Of a DNA stretch of 64,000 nt, positions 21,417 through 34,100 are shown piece after piece; the stretch's first letter is position 1; every line of letters begins with the position of its first letter. The stretch comes from Scilla litardierei (lineage: Eukaryota; Streptophyta; Magnoliopsida; Asparagales; Asparagaceae): positions 157,214,817 to 157,278,816 of the forward strand of contig CM061132.1 of the NCBI GenBank assembly GCA_030789695.1. The letters run 5' to 3'. The notes under the pieces were generated by a model that worked only from the letters and a program-made list of their open reading frames with translations, did not search any database and was not told the origin of the DNA. A program made the translations under genes and the position numbers.

Positions 21417-24400
21417 GCACCATTCTAGTGTCTTCTCACCCGGCCCTGGCCTTGTTCGACTCCGGTGCATCCATGTGCATCTTATCCCGGAGATTCGTGA
21501 CAAGACACTCCATTCCCACCCATACACTTCCCAAGTGTTGGGACATCACCACAGGGAACGGAGTGGTGACAGTAAACTTGGGATGTAGATCGATTCCTTT
21601 GGTGGTCAGTGGACACGAGCTCTTTGCAGATTTCATTGTCCACGACCTGCCACATTTTGATGCCGTTCTTGGCATCGATTGGTTGGGAGATTTCCACGCC
21701 TCGATCGATTGTCGCAGCAAGAGGGTGGTGTTCCGGATTCCAGGCCATCCAGAGTTCGAGTTCCGTAGCAGAGATGAGTCGCTTGGACCCATCAAGTATC
21801 GGGCAACGCCGATGGTGCCGATTGTGACAGCCATGCAGATGGAGATGGAGATCGAGCGACCAGCAGTCGTCAGAGACTTCGACGACGTCTTCCCGGAGGA
21901 TATCTCAGGTTTGCCACCCGACAGAGCTTTAGAGTTTGGAATTGATCTTATGCCGGGAGCGCAACCGATATCGAAGGCGCCGTACCGTATGGCTCCCGCT
22001 GAGCTCGAGGAGCTGCGGAAGCAGTTGGATGAGTTGTTGCAGAAGGGTTTCATCCACCCTAGTGTGTCACCGTGGGGTGCACCAGTCCTACTCGTGAAGA
22101 AGAAGGATGGGTCCCGCAGGATGTGCGTGGACTATCGAGGATTGAATGCTGTCACCGTGAAGAATAAGTATCCGCTGCCGCGCATCGACGACATCTTTGA
22201 CCAGCTTGGAGGTTCGAAAGTCTTCTCGAAGTTGGACTTGAGGAGTGGATACCACCAATTGGGGGTGAAGAAGGACGATGTTCAGAAGACGGCTTTTCGG
22301 ACGAAGTACGGACATTATGAGTTCGTGGTCATGCCGTTTGGCGTGACCAATGCGCCGGCTGTGTTCATGAATTTGATGAATTTAATATTCTATGACTTCC
22401 TGGACAAGTTTGTTGTCATCTTCATCGATGACATTCTTATTTATTCGAAGTCTGAGGAGGAGCACAGCTGTCATCTGAGGACAGTGCTGGAGACGCTGAG
22501 GAGACATAAGCTTTATGCCAAGTATAGCAAGTGCGAGTTCTGGCTGGACAGAGTCGCATTCCTGGGACACGTGGTGTCTGGTGATGGCATATCTGTGGAT
22601 CCGGAGAAGGTCAGAGCAGTCAGAGATTGGCCGACTCCGCAGTCAGCATCAGACATCAGGAGTTTTCTGGGATTAGCGGGCTATTATCGGTGATTCATCA
22701 AGGATTTCTCGAAGATTGCGGAGCCGATGACGAAGCTGACAAGGAAGGATGTGGATTTTCTCTGGTCAGATGATTGTGAGGAGGCCTTCAGTATCTTGAA
22801 GGCGAGATTGACCACGGCACCGGTGTTGGCAGTACCGGATCGAAGCGGAGGCTTCGAGGTTTATTGTGATGCATCAGGGAAGGGCCTAGGATGCGTCTTG
22901 CATCAGCATGGCCACGTGGTCGCGTACGATTCTCGTCAGTTGAGGACTCATGAGAAGAATTACCCGACGCACGATCTGGAGTTGGCAGCAGTGATTTTCG
23001 CACTGAAGATTTGGAGGCACTTCTTGCTAGGTGAGAGTGTGAAGATTTTCACCGATCACAAGAGCTTGAAGTACATCTTTACGCAGAAGGAGCTCAACAT
23101 GCGTCAGAGGCGATGGTTAGAGCTCATGGCTGACTACGAGATTGATTTGCAGTATCATCCGGGAAAGGTGAACGTAGTGCCGGATGCCTTGAGTAGACTT
23201 CCTACTGCGATGATGCATACTGCCGATTGGAGGATTCAGCAGGAGCTGAGGGAGATGGATTTGGAGGTTGTCCTACCTGGTGTAGTTCATTCATTCATGA
23301 ATCTGCAGATTCAGTCCACAATCGTGGATCGGATCAAGGCAGCTCAGGCAGGAGATCCGAAGCTGCAGAGGATCATGAGGCAGGTCGAAGCTGGACTGCG
23401 GACGGAGTTCGTGATTCATGAGGATGGTTCGCTGCGGTACGGTAGTAGACTCTGTGTACCTGCAGGTGATGTTCGCGAGGAGCTGTTGAGCGAGGCTCAT
23501 AGCTCGCCTTATTCTATACATCCTGGAGGCACCAAGATGTATAAGGACCTCCGACTGAATTATTGGTGGATTGTCATGAAGAGGAGCGTGGCACGGAGCG
23601 TTGCCAAGTGCCTGATATGCCAACAGGTGAAGGCTGAGCACCATCGTACCGCTGGGTTGCTGCAACCGCTTCCCATTCCGGAGTGGAAGTGGCAACATAT
23701 TACGATGGACTTCGTGACTGGTTTACCTCGGACCCCGAGGCAGAACGACGCAGTTTGGGTGATCGTGGATCGGTTGACCAAGTCTGCGCATTTTATCCCT
23801 TTCCGAGTGGGCCAGTCTACGGAAGCTTTGGCGAGGAAATATCTGGAGGTAAAGTTCCGTTCTACTTTTACTTCTATTTTGACTTTCTCTTTGAAATAGT
23901 CGTGACGTAGACCGTGTGCGTGCAGGAGATCGTACGCTTACATGGGGTCCCCGTGAGTATTGTGTCTGACCGAGACACGAGATTCACGTCTCAGTTCTGG
24001 AGAAGTCTGCAGGAGCATTTGGGTACCAGTCTGAGCTTCAGCACGGCGTACCACCCGCAGACTGATGGCCAGTCCGAGAGGACTATTCAGATCCTGGAGG
24101 ATATGCTGCGAGCCTGTACGCTCGATTTGAAGGGTTCATGGGAGGACCATCTTCACTTGGTGGAGTTTTCATATAACAACAGCTACCAGGCGAGCATTGG
24201 CATGGCGCCGTTTGCTGCCCTATATGGAAGGAAATGTCGTTCGCCACTGAGCTGGGATGACATCGGTGATCGGGAGCTGTTGGGTCCAGAGATGATAGTG
24301 GAAGCTGTGGATGTCGTGAGGGACATCAGGGAGAAGCTTAGAGTTGCGCAGGATCGCTTCAAGCATTGGGCAGATGCCAAGAGGAGACCTTTGGAGTTTC

Positions 24401-24825
24401 AGCCTGGTGATCACGTCTTCCTGAAGATTTCTCCGAACCGCGGAGTTATTCGTTTCGGGAAGAAGGGAAAGCTGAGCCCGAGGTATATTGGGCCGTTTGA
24501 TGTGCTAGAGCGTGTGGGGGCAGTGGCCTACCGCCTTGCTCTGCCACCATCTTTAGAGGGTGTTCATGACGTATTCCACGTATCTCAGTTACGTCGGTAC
24601 GTCAGTGATCCATCGCACACGGTTGACTTCTCAGAGATTACAGTTCGCCCGGATCTGACATATGACCAGCAGCCTGTGCAGATTTTGGACCGTCGACAGA
24701 AGCAGTTGAGGAATAAGGTAGTCGACCTGGTGAGAGTGATGTGGCGTCACGGATCACCTGGAGAGTCCACCTGGGAACGCGAGGAGGAGATGAGGGAGCG
24801 TTTCCCATTTTTGTTTGCTGATTAA
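21417..24825 (+). pseudogene. Element B pol: protease, RT, RNase H, integrase, chromodomain-like end (one nonsense codon)
   Basis: Two blocks, 21417-23848 and 23926-24825, are separated by a second intron-like segment. The protease has LFDSGAS (Asp codon at 21458). The RT has [20 protein letters not shown] and [10 protein letters not shown] (catalytic Asp pair at 22427-22432). RNase H starts at YCDASGKGLG (about 22862). The integrase has the Zn-binding CLICQQ, then [15 protein letters not shown] and TDGQSERT giving the DDE triad. The C-terminus (about 24655-24822, [20 protein letters not shown]) is chromodomain-like and may target chromatin. The one disabling lesion is TGA at 22691-22693, where the conserved GYYRRF has Arg (CGA). 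With both introns removed, the frame from gag ATG to stop is 1,492 codons. Confidence 0.9.
23849..23925 (+). other. Putative spliceosomal intron 2 of element B (77 nt, in integrase)
   Basis: Donor CTGGAG|GTAAAG and acceptor GTGCGTGCAG|GAG bound a T-rich segment with in-frame stops (TAG at 23897-23899). Removal in phase 0 joins LARKYLE to [17 protein letters not shown], the standard integrase sequence. Confidence 0.75.
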
Positions 24826-24833
24826 TGTTGTCG

Positions 24834-24870
24834 ATTCCGAGGACGGAATCTTTATTTTAGTGGGGTAGAA
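24834..24870 (+). promoter_or_regulatory. Element B polypurine tract region with small hairpin
   Basis: ATTCCGAGGACGGAAT (24834-24849, stem ATTCCG/CGGAAT) precedes the purine-rich agtggggtagaa that abuts the 3' LTR. The purine tract would prime plus-strand DNA. The same hairpin lies next to the LTRs in array D. Confidence 0.75.
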
Positions 24871-27835
24871 TGTAACGGTCGCTTTCCGACCTTATGGAAT
24901 TCTCTGCGTGCACGTGCTTTAGAGTGCACGTATTTTATTTGACTATTTCTGGCTTTCAGAATATGCAATGTGTTATGCCGTTGGGATCGTTTGTGAGTGT
25001 AACTATTCATGGTAATTTTTGGGAACATTTTTTCGCGGTCGTTCTCTCGCGAAACGACGTTGAATTAATGTGGGCGTTTTAGTCATTTGGCTCAAAACGC
25101 CGTTCCGAATTTTACGTAAATTTTGGTTTGCGTTACGCACGATCAGGCTCCGTAGATCTGTGTGTCTCGTCTCCACGATCGTCCCGGTATTTTCGGATTA
25201 TTTTTCTGACGTCCGGATTGAGAGATATCGCTCGGATAAATCTGGACCATTGATTTGCTCTGATCAGTTCAATTTCGAAATATTGCCAGATCTGACTAAA
25301 TCTCTAATTAACCTGTTTTAAATCCTTCCTTAACTGTTTTCGCTAATCTCCCCTAGACTTACCCCAAACTGCACACCCGCCATCTCTTTACCCCAAACTC
25401 ATTTAACCCTAGGTTTAGTTTCATTTAGCAAACTTTTCCAACTATTAAATAAACCTAACCCTACTCTTTTCCCATTCACGTGACAACCTAGGTCACAAAA
25501 GAAAAAAAAACCCCCTTTCATTCTTGCAGCAGCCGCCCCCTTCAACTCTCCCCCGACCTCTATTTCTCTCTCTCTCTCTCTCGCCTATCCCTCTCCCTCC
25601 GACTCCGACGTCAGCAGGCCCTCCGCCGCCGCACAGCCGGTGCTCCGCCCTCGCAGATCTCCGCGCGAGCGCCGCAACCCCCAACGCAGCGTCCGCTGCT
25701 GCGTTCCGCCACCCCCCACAGCCGCTCTCCCCACCGTCGCGACGCGCGCCGCCGCAGTGCTGATCGCGGCTGCTGCGTTTTCCTTCGACGCCGGCCACCG
25801 CTCGCTTCCCCGACAGCCACGACCCCGACCAGACCTCCGCCACGTGCAGCCGCACTCCCCGCCGCCCGTCATCCGCAGGCCGTCAGCGAACCCCCTTTTT
25901 CCGTCGACTGTAAGTGGAGAGCCCCAAGTTCCTTCTGTTAACTAGGTAGAATAAGGTAGTATTAGCTGCATGTATAATTTGATGCTTTTCACCATGTAAC
26001 AAACAAAAGAAAAACTGATGTAGTGTTATTGATGTGATACTGTAATTCTGGTTCTAGCAGATTAGTGAGTACGCCTCTTACTATCATCTGGGATCTGACG
26101 ATTCCCCCTTGTTGCGCTACTCGCAATCGAGGAAACAGAGTGAGGACAACGTGATCCGTTGTTCAGATCCGACGTCAAAGCTTGCACGTGACCGTCAGAT
26201 CAGGTTGGTACCCGAAATTCGTAGCACAAACCCCACAATAGCAAAACTGAAACCTAACTAAAACTGGCAACTTAACTCACTAAATTTAGTTTCTGCTCTC
26301 TTAAATCGATGTGCAACCGTAGACCGACGTTGGACTTTTGACTGTGCACATAGGGTAGAATCGTCGGATAGGCTGATCGGACAACTTGACTCGTGACGGT
26401 TAGGGTAGCCACGTTCAACCTAGAAATGAACTTAAATAGGATTTGACGAAAATCGCGACTTGACGCCGTCGCCGTGATCTCTTTTCAGACGGAATACCGC
26501 GGACGCGACGACCGGACGAGACGCCCCGGACAGACGACGCACCCGCTGTTTCAGGCAAGTGTACCCACTTGCGATTTGACTGTGCTTTAGTTCTAGTTTG
26601 TAGAACTGTTAGTTCGTGTGTGATGAGAACCGGACGTGAAATGATAGCGTCCGGGACGACCCGTGACGGCTCAGACTTGACGACGAAGTCTGAGCCTGAC
26701 AACATTGAACTGCTGACAACATAGGACTATCTTGAGTGTGCGTGCGTGTGGACACCCTAGAATAACTTTCCCTACACTTGTCATGTCGTGTCCTGTCACA
26801 CAAAAAGCCTTCGGGCGTTTCGGATGCTTCCCTTGCGGAAGTGATCCTCGTGATACAAAAAAGCCCTCGGGCGTTTCGGATGCTCTCCATGCGAGAGTGA
26901 TCCCCGTGACTGTTATACAAAAAGCCTGCGGGCGTTTCGGATGCTTCCCTCCGCGGAAGTGATCCCTGTGACCAAAAAAAGCCTTCGGGCGTTTCGGATG
27001 TTTCCCTAGCGGAAATGATCCCCGTGAATCTTGTCCTGAGTTCCTGGGTTGGGGTTGGGTTGAGCGTGCGCACGGCAAGAGGGTCTGATCCCCCTCGAAC
27101 CGTAAGGCGTGAACCCTTTCGTGTCTTGTCTTGTCCCGTCTTGTCTTGTCCTGTCCGTCATGTCCCGTCTTGTCCTGACACCTGTAGGTTAGTCCCGTAG
27201 TCGGTAGCACACGCTACGTCTACTGTTTGCTACGTTTACTTTTTCTGCTACGCTACTTTTTGTTACTCAGTGATAACCCCAGCATGTTAAAACAACCAGT
27301 AAATCATTGTTAAAAGTTGATACACTTGCAGTAGAGTCTGACAGTTTGTGTAGACTTTGCCTGACGTACAGTTCCCTTCTTTTGGTGCTGTACGTCAGGT
27401 GTGGAGCCAGAGTACGAGGAGTACGAGGCGGACTTGCCAGCTGACCCAGAGCCGGAGGACGTTGATCCGGAGTACGACCCGGAGGAGGACCAGAGTTAGA
27501 GGCCTCGTGTTGCTGATCCAGATTTCTGTTCCTGTTTAGATTGGGTGGGTAGCACCTGTTGCTTTCTTGTTTAGGTTGGGTGCTTGCACCGTTAGTTTCC
27601 CTTTCAGCAGTTGTAGCTGTTTACGGCATTTTTAGACTCTCAGTACTTGATGATGAATTTTGGAATAAAATGAAATGTTTCCTTTCTGTACTTTTGTTAT
27701 TTCGTACTAACTTGCAGGGACCTGTACCTTCGCTATGGAAAACTACAGACGCTTATTGGGTCTGGGCTCTTGCCCCGGCCTAAGCGGGCCTTAGTCACGC
27801 TTCGCCTCCGTGTTTTTGGGAAGCGGGGCGTGACA
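24871..27835 (+). repeat. 3' LTR of element B
   Basis: Near-identical to 17062-20025, including the tandem repeat (26800-27028), hairpin (27360-27399) and acidic frame. It ends GGGGCGTGACA before the target duplication cttgc. Confidence 0.95.
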
Positions 27836-27840
27836 CTTGC

Positions 27841-30800
27841 ACAGGACCCTTGGTCGGGTTCACCGGGCACTCCGCCACGATAGCAGGCATCATCATCTTA
27901 CTGTTGACCCTCGATATGTATCCTCAACAAATCACTCGTCCAACCAATTTTATGGTGGTAAAGATTAACTCGGCATACAACGGGATCATTGGAAGACCGC
28001 TGCTGAATGCCATAGAAGCGGTGGTTTTGACCTTCCACCAGATGATCAAATTCCAGACCCCCCGAAGGGGTCGGAAGGGCAAGAGGGAATCAGGAACAGA
28101 CACGATCGTGCTACACGCTATCCGACACCATGAGGAGGATCGAGCAAACTGACCCAGTTGACCCATGGATCGAGGATCGGCGACCTGCCGCGGTCGAAGA
28201 AACAGAGAATATCAATATCTCCGACGAGGAATGAAAAACTGTCTCGATCGGGTCGCTGCTCCCTCGCGACCCAAAGGAGCGGTTAATCGCCCTCTTGAGA
28301 GAGCATGCCAACATCTTCGCCTGGACCCCGAAGGACATGTCCGGCAGCGACCCAGAGGTAGCGTCCCACAAATTGTGGATCGAACCGACATCTAAGACCA
28401 TGAAGCAAAAGAAGAGAAACATTGGAGGTGAAAAGGTGAAAGCTACTAACAAAGAGGTAGAATGACTGCTGGAGGTCTACTTCATTCGAAAAGTCAAATA
28501 CCCCGAATGGCTCTCTAATGTCGTGATTGTCAGGAAAGCAAACGACAAATGGTGAATGTGCGTCGACTTCACCGACCTTAACAATGTGTGTCCTAAAGAT
28601 AGCTACCCCCTACCACGAATCGACCACCTGGTCGATAGTGCCATGGGCTACGAACTTCTCAGCTTTATGGACGCCTTCTCCGGGGTATAACCAGATTCAA
28701 ATGGCACTGGAAGATGAGGAGAAAACTTCCTTCATCACTGATCGAGGTATATTCTGTTACACCAAAATGTCATTCGGTCTGAAAAATGCAGGGGCCACGT
28801 ACCAACGGATGATGAACAACGTCTTCGAGGCTTAAATAGGGAGAAACCTAGAATTCTACGTCGACGACATGTTGGTCAAGTCAAAGAAGCCAACGGATCA
28901 CCTCGCAGACCTTAGGGAGATATTTGCACAGATCTGGTGATACAACCTTCGACTAAACCCCATTAAGTGTACATTCGAGGTTCGTTGGGGGAAGTTCATC
29001 GGTTTCATGCTGACGAGCCGAGGGATCGAGGCCAGCCCCGACAAGATTGCGGCCGTCATCACGATGCAAGAGCCCTCAACTCTTAGAGACCTCCAGAGGC
29101 TGAACGGTTCCTGTCCAAATCGGCCGAGAGTTCATTGCCTTTCTACAGGGTATTGAGAAAGGAGATAGCTTCTGCCGCGAGCGGCAAGAGAATTTTCGAA
29201 TGGGATGCGGACTGTAAAAAAGCCTTCTCAGAGTTGAAGGAGTACCTTCGCACCCCGCCGCTCCTGACCAAGCCAGACAAGTATGACCAGCTCATCCTCT
29301 ACCTGGCAGCAGCCAAAGAGGCCGTGAGTTCGGCGCTCGTTAAAGAATACGTTGGGATACAACGGCCCATCTACTACGTCAGTCAGGTCCTCCGATGTGT
29401 GCAGGTCAACTATTCGAGGATTGAAAAGATGGCCTTCGTGTTGGTCCAATCCATCAGGAGATTACGGCTGTATTTTCAAGCCCACACCATCTTGGTCCTC
29501 ACCGATACTCCCTTAGAGCAGACCCTGAAGAGGCTCGACTGATCAAGAAGAATGACAAAATGGGAGGTCGAACTAAGCGAGTTCGACATCCAGTACAAAT
29601 CGAGGACCGCCATCAAAGGGCAGGCCCTCGTCGACTTTATTTTCAAACTCACCTACGACGATTGCCCCCAGGAAAATGTATGTGTGACTAGCACAATGCC
29701 CGAAGCTATTCCCTCGCCCTCAACTAGCAGGGCAAAAGACGCAATTGAGGACGAGGGGAACCTGGATCGTACAAGTCGACAGTTCATCCACACAAGCCGG
29801 GAGAGGGGTCGGAATAATCGTCCAAACTTCCTGGGGAGACATATTTGAGAACGCCCTCTGCTTCGATTTCCAAACCACCAACAATGGTGCGGAATATGAG
29901 GCGGCCATCAATAGGCTCCGACTGGCTCGAGACCTGGGGACAAGAGTAGTCCAACTGTTCAGCGACTCCAGCCTCGTCGTCCATCAGCTGAATGGGACCT
30001 TCGAGGCCCGTGATGACTCAATTCAGAGTTACGTGCAAGTCGCGAAAGTTGAGCTCGTCAGCTTCACACGCGTAGAAATTCATCACGTACCAAGGTCGAA
30101 GAATCATCAAGCTGACGCCTTGTCAAAACTTGCATCGTCCTCCCTAGCGGGGCTCGGTCAAACCGTGTACGTACAACGTCTACTCCATCCTAGAGGGCTG
30201 CCACAAGAGCTTCTAAGTCTCGATCAGGGGGCTACATGGATGGACCCGATAATCCGCTGCTTAAGCACGGGGGAGAAACCGACCGACCTAGTGAAGGCAC
30301 AAAAACTTGAGCGGAAGGCCTATCAATTCGTCCTGTTGGATGGTTCGGTGTATAAAAGACGATGGACCAGATATGACATCTTCCCCTATCTTAAATGCCT
30401 AGCCCCCCCGGAAGCACACGAGGGCGACTGTGGGAACCATTACGAGGGAAAGTCCATAGCCTTGAAGGCTGTGAGGCAAGGATACTTTTGGCCAACAATA
30501 TTAAAAGATGCCGTCGAGTACATCAGACAATGCTCGACCTGCCAAAAGTTCTTAAAGATCAGCTCGGCACCACCGACTGATCTGATCCCCATCGTCAGTC
30601 CGGTTCCCTTCGCCAAATGGGGGCTGGACCTCCTTGGACCATTCAAACCAACGAGTGGGCAACGGAGATACCTGATAGTGGCGATCGAATATTTCACCAA
30701 GTGGATCGAAGCGGAGTCTTTATCATGAATCACCTCGAAGGAGGCTCGAAGCTTCGTCTAGAAGTACGTCGTCTGTCGTTTCGGCATCCCACAATACATA

Positions 30801-31144
30801 GTAACGGACAATGGAACACAATTCGACGGCGTCGACTTTAGAGACTTCTGCGCAGAGCTGAAGATCAAGCTACACTTTGCCTCCGTCGCTTACCCCCAGT
30901 CAAACGGCTTAGCGAAATCAGCCAACAAGAGAATCCTTGGGTCCCTACGGAAGAGAATAGTCGGGCTCGAGGGAACTTGGCTGGACGAGATCCCCGGCAT
31001 ATTATGGTCGTATAGAACGACCCACAAAACCTCGACAGGGGAAATGCCATTCATGTTGGCCTACGGATGTTAGGCCGTCATCCCCATCGAGGTCAATAAG
31101 CATCCGCTTCGTCTCCAATACTACGACGAAGAAAGAAACGCAGA
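27841..31144 (+). pseudogene. Element A pol: protease end, RT, two RNase H domains, integrase
   Basis: The order is protease C-terminus (SAYNGIIGRPLLNAIEAV, about 27976), RT (about 28480-29000, with MCVDFTDLN, DAFSGYNQIQM-like, YVDDMLVKSK), RT-linked RNase H (about 29180-29540), a tether (EFDIQYKSRTAIKGQALVDF), a second archaeal-type RNase H (about 29760-30140, VQVDSSSTQAG...DSSLVVHQL), and integrase (about 30400-31130, with CSTCQKF, WGLDLLGPF, IVTDNGTQFDG, YRTTHKTSTGE). Two RNase H domains mark the Tat lineage. Stops at about 28466, 28552, 28833, 28938, 29540, 30726 and 31071 and a frameshift near 29110 disable it. The integrase is cut at 31144 by array D and resumes at 51522. Confidence 0.88.
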
Positions 31145-34100
31145 TGTAACGACCCGCTCCAGGGGGCCCGTTACTTTTTTGATATTTGCGCAGGTCCTGC
31201 AGGTTACCAGTGAATTCAAAATAGCCACGATGCAGAGATGTAAAAAAATACTCAAAAGTGTCCAATTATTACAATCCATACTGTACAAGATGTCCCAACA
31301 GATATACATGAAAGAAGAAAAGTACACAACTGAAAATAGCTCTTGAAGCTGCGGTCGAATTCTGGCGCTATTAGCTCAGGAGCATCTATCCCCATATGTA
31401 CGTCGTCTGCGGTGCCACGGAGATGGAACCGTAGGTAAGTCACAACAATTCTAAATGTAGAAAAGAAGCAGTGTACAAGTATGACAAAAGTAACTACGTG
31501 TAAGCAGACCAGAGTGAAAAGTAAAGTACTGAGCAACAACTGTACACAATTGAGTAGTAAAAGTAAACTGAACTGAAAGGAGAGAACAACTGTACTGTGA
31601 TGGTGCAAGTGTAAAGCCGACTAGGCAAGTGAAAACATACTACTACTGTAGCTAAAAGTATGACTGGTAAAGTACTGTGACTGCACAAGTGTAGTAAGTA
31701 ACGTGCATGGAACGTGTAAAGTAAAGGTGACTGTATAAGGTAAAAGTGACTGTGCAAAAGTAACTACACTACGTGACTCAAGTCGGAGAGTACAATATGT
31801 GACCATCGAGTTCATCTCTTGCCTGGGCGCGACCCAGACGAATGCCATAAACACAGGCAGCGGGACGGTATGCCGAAACACAGGCAGCGGGACGGGAAGG
31901 TTGAACTCCAGTCACTCCCATACTCTCTCAAACTATGAGTTACCCCAAAACCCCAGTGAAGTGTCAAGTGTTCTATGTACATGTTCCTTTCATGATGTTC
32001 CACGAGATATTCCACAAGATGTTTCACAAGATATTCCATACGATGTATCCCAAGATGTTATCAATTCCATGTTCACAATGATAGTTAACCAGGACCATTG
32101 CCTTGTTCACAATGATAGTTAACCAGGACCACTGCCTTGTTCACAGTGATAGTTAACCAGGACCACTGGTTTTAAAACCAGAAAGTAAAGCAGAGCAGAT
32201 GCTAAGAAATTTGAGGATAAAGACAAGTCCAACAAACATGGAATACAAAAACTGTTGGTTTAAGGGTGATAGTTTCGTTGGCACACAATTTACCCAAATT
32301 GATGATTGTGTGTTACAACCACCAAAGTTGAAAGTTGGCAAAGTAATATGTAGTTGATTACTTTCCTATTAGATTAGGTCTCTAATTCGGATCAAGTCAA
32401 GTAGCCGTTCTGAGGCTAGATGTGATGTTCTAAGTTCATACGGGGGCACTTATCTAATTTTCTAATTTTAGAATTAGTCGTGACTTACAGATTTCAAGAT
32501 CGACGTAGCAAGCCGGAACTGGTTCTAGGGCTTCTACGGACGTTGATGCACAAGAATTTGTACCTGCAAAACACAAGAACAATAGGTTAAAGAGTACACA
32601 GTTTTCTATCTATTTTTCTTAACGTGTTTGTATTTTTATAGTAGCTTAGAACTCGTCAAAATACGTACTAAATATTTTTAGATGGGCTAGATGGGAGTAA
32701 AATAATTTCATGTAGGAAGAAAATATTTTCTAAGTCTTATATCTATTTTTTTCATAATTTTTTTAAAAGCTTAAAATCAATTAAAACTAATTAAAAACGA
32801 GAAAACGGTTTTTCATTATATTTTTCAAAGATTTCTCTCGGGCAAACCATAAGTCGGAATTCTTCCAACAAGGGGTCAAAATGATCGTATTAACTAGTAC
32901 TACTACATATATTTTTCTCGTACGTCATTGCAATTGAAATTCTTAAGATATTGATTTTAATTGAAAATATCATAATTAGATTTAAAATTTAAAAATTTGC
33001 TGAGGAAAATATACTTGCCCTTTGGTGATGAAACCGGCACCAATGAGTTCGGAATGTTGTTTCGGATTTTCTGGGCATTGTTTGGTATTTTTCTGATTCC
33101 TATACTATTTACTGTTAATTTTTAGTAAACAAACCCATATGAAAATAGAAATACGCGTATTTATACGTATTTAAGAGTAAATTAAAACTATTACAATAAA
33201 CTTTGAAAAATCATAACGTGAAAACTAAGTATCGGATTGAGACGAAACTGTCGCCTACACGTTCGTGACGAAGGCATGGATCTTCTGATGGTATCCGTTG
33301 CTCCGTCTGATACCTATATCAAAAAGTCATTATTCACATATTATGATATCATTAATATATTATTATTTTTCAAAATGAAAACGGTGCCTTCTTTTAAGAG
33401 TTAAGGTGCATAGTAATTAATAATTTATCATGATTTGTTATTAATATATTTAATATACAATGTTAATATAAGGTGTGATATGAAATATCAGGAGGTTATA
33501 CCCACGAGTACCACATGGATTAATCTAATCTCTTGTTGAAAAACTCATCGAAACTGTGAATATATTTTTAAAAAAGGCCGAGGGAACCTACTGACACATG
33601 GTCTGAGTGGGGGAGAAACATCGTGATCTCAGTGGTATGATTGTTCGGCGACTTGGCCCTCAACGGAGTCGCTCATCTCGCTCGTCGCTCGAAGCCGGGA
33701 GTGGAGGAAGAGAACTCGGCTTCTCCACGCGTCTCGTCGTCAACGTCCGAAACTAGAAGGGGAGAAAGAGCTCGGCCTCGTGTCGTTCATCGGACTCGAT
33801 GTTGCCTGAAGCCACGAGAGGGGAGAGAGTGTGTGACTGTGTGCGTGTGTTTAGTTATTTGAGAAGCTTAGGGTAGTAATTTATAACTGATTTATATTAA
33901 TTTAATATATAAAGTGTAATTAAGGCCATTTAATGAGTTTGTTGGGAAGGTTAGACTTTGGGTTTAGGGGGATGAACCGGGTTAGAGAGAAGAAAAACAT
34001 GATCACACGATGAACCGGGTTAGAGAGAAGAAGAACGTGATCACACGTTTTTCCTCAGTTGGCAGGGTAGGTTAAAAGTTAATTAACCTAAATTAAAAAT

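Larger units (their letters stand above)
17062..27835 (+). mobile_element. Element B: near-intact Tekay/Del-like chromovirus, 10.8 kb
   Basis: Two LTRs of 2,964 and 2,965 bp (17062-20025 and 24871-27835) flank gag and pol. The element is bounded by the exact target duplication cttgc (17057-17061 and 27836-27840). Excising it rejoins element A's protease. By eye the LTRs differ at about 13 substitutions plus a small indel, near 0.4%, so the insertion is recent. The polyprotein ends in a chromodomain-like segment and has the RT and integrase types of plant chromoviruses; the Tekay/Del assignment is inference from motifs and LTR length. One nonsense codon in pol probably inactivates this copy. 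Confidence 0.95.

Noticed and set aside
31252..31608. Several 60-118-codon frames in each D LTR
   Set aside because: LTR DNA; frames overlap on both strands and have no recognisable content.
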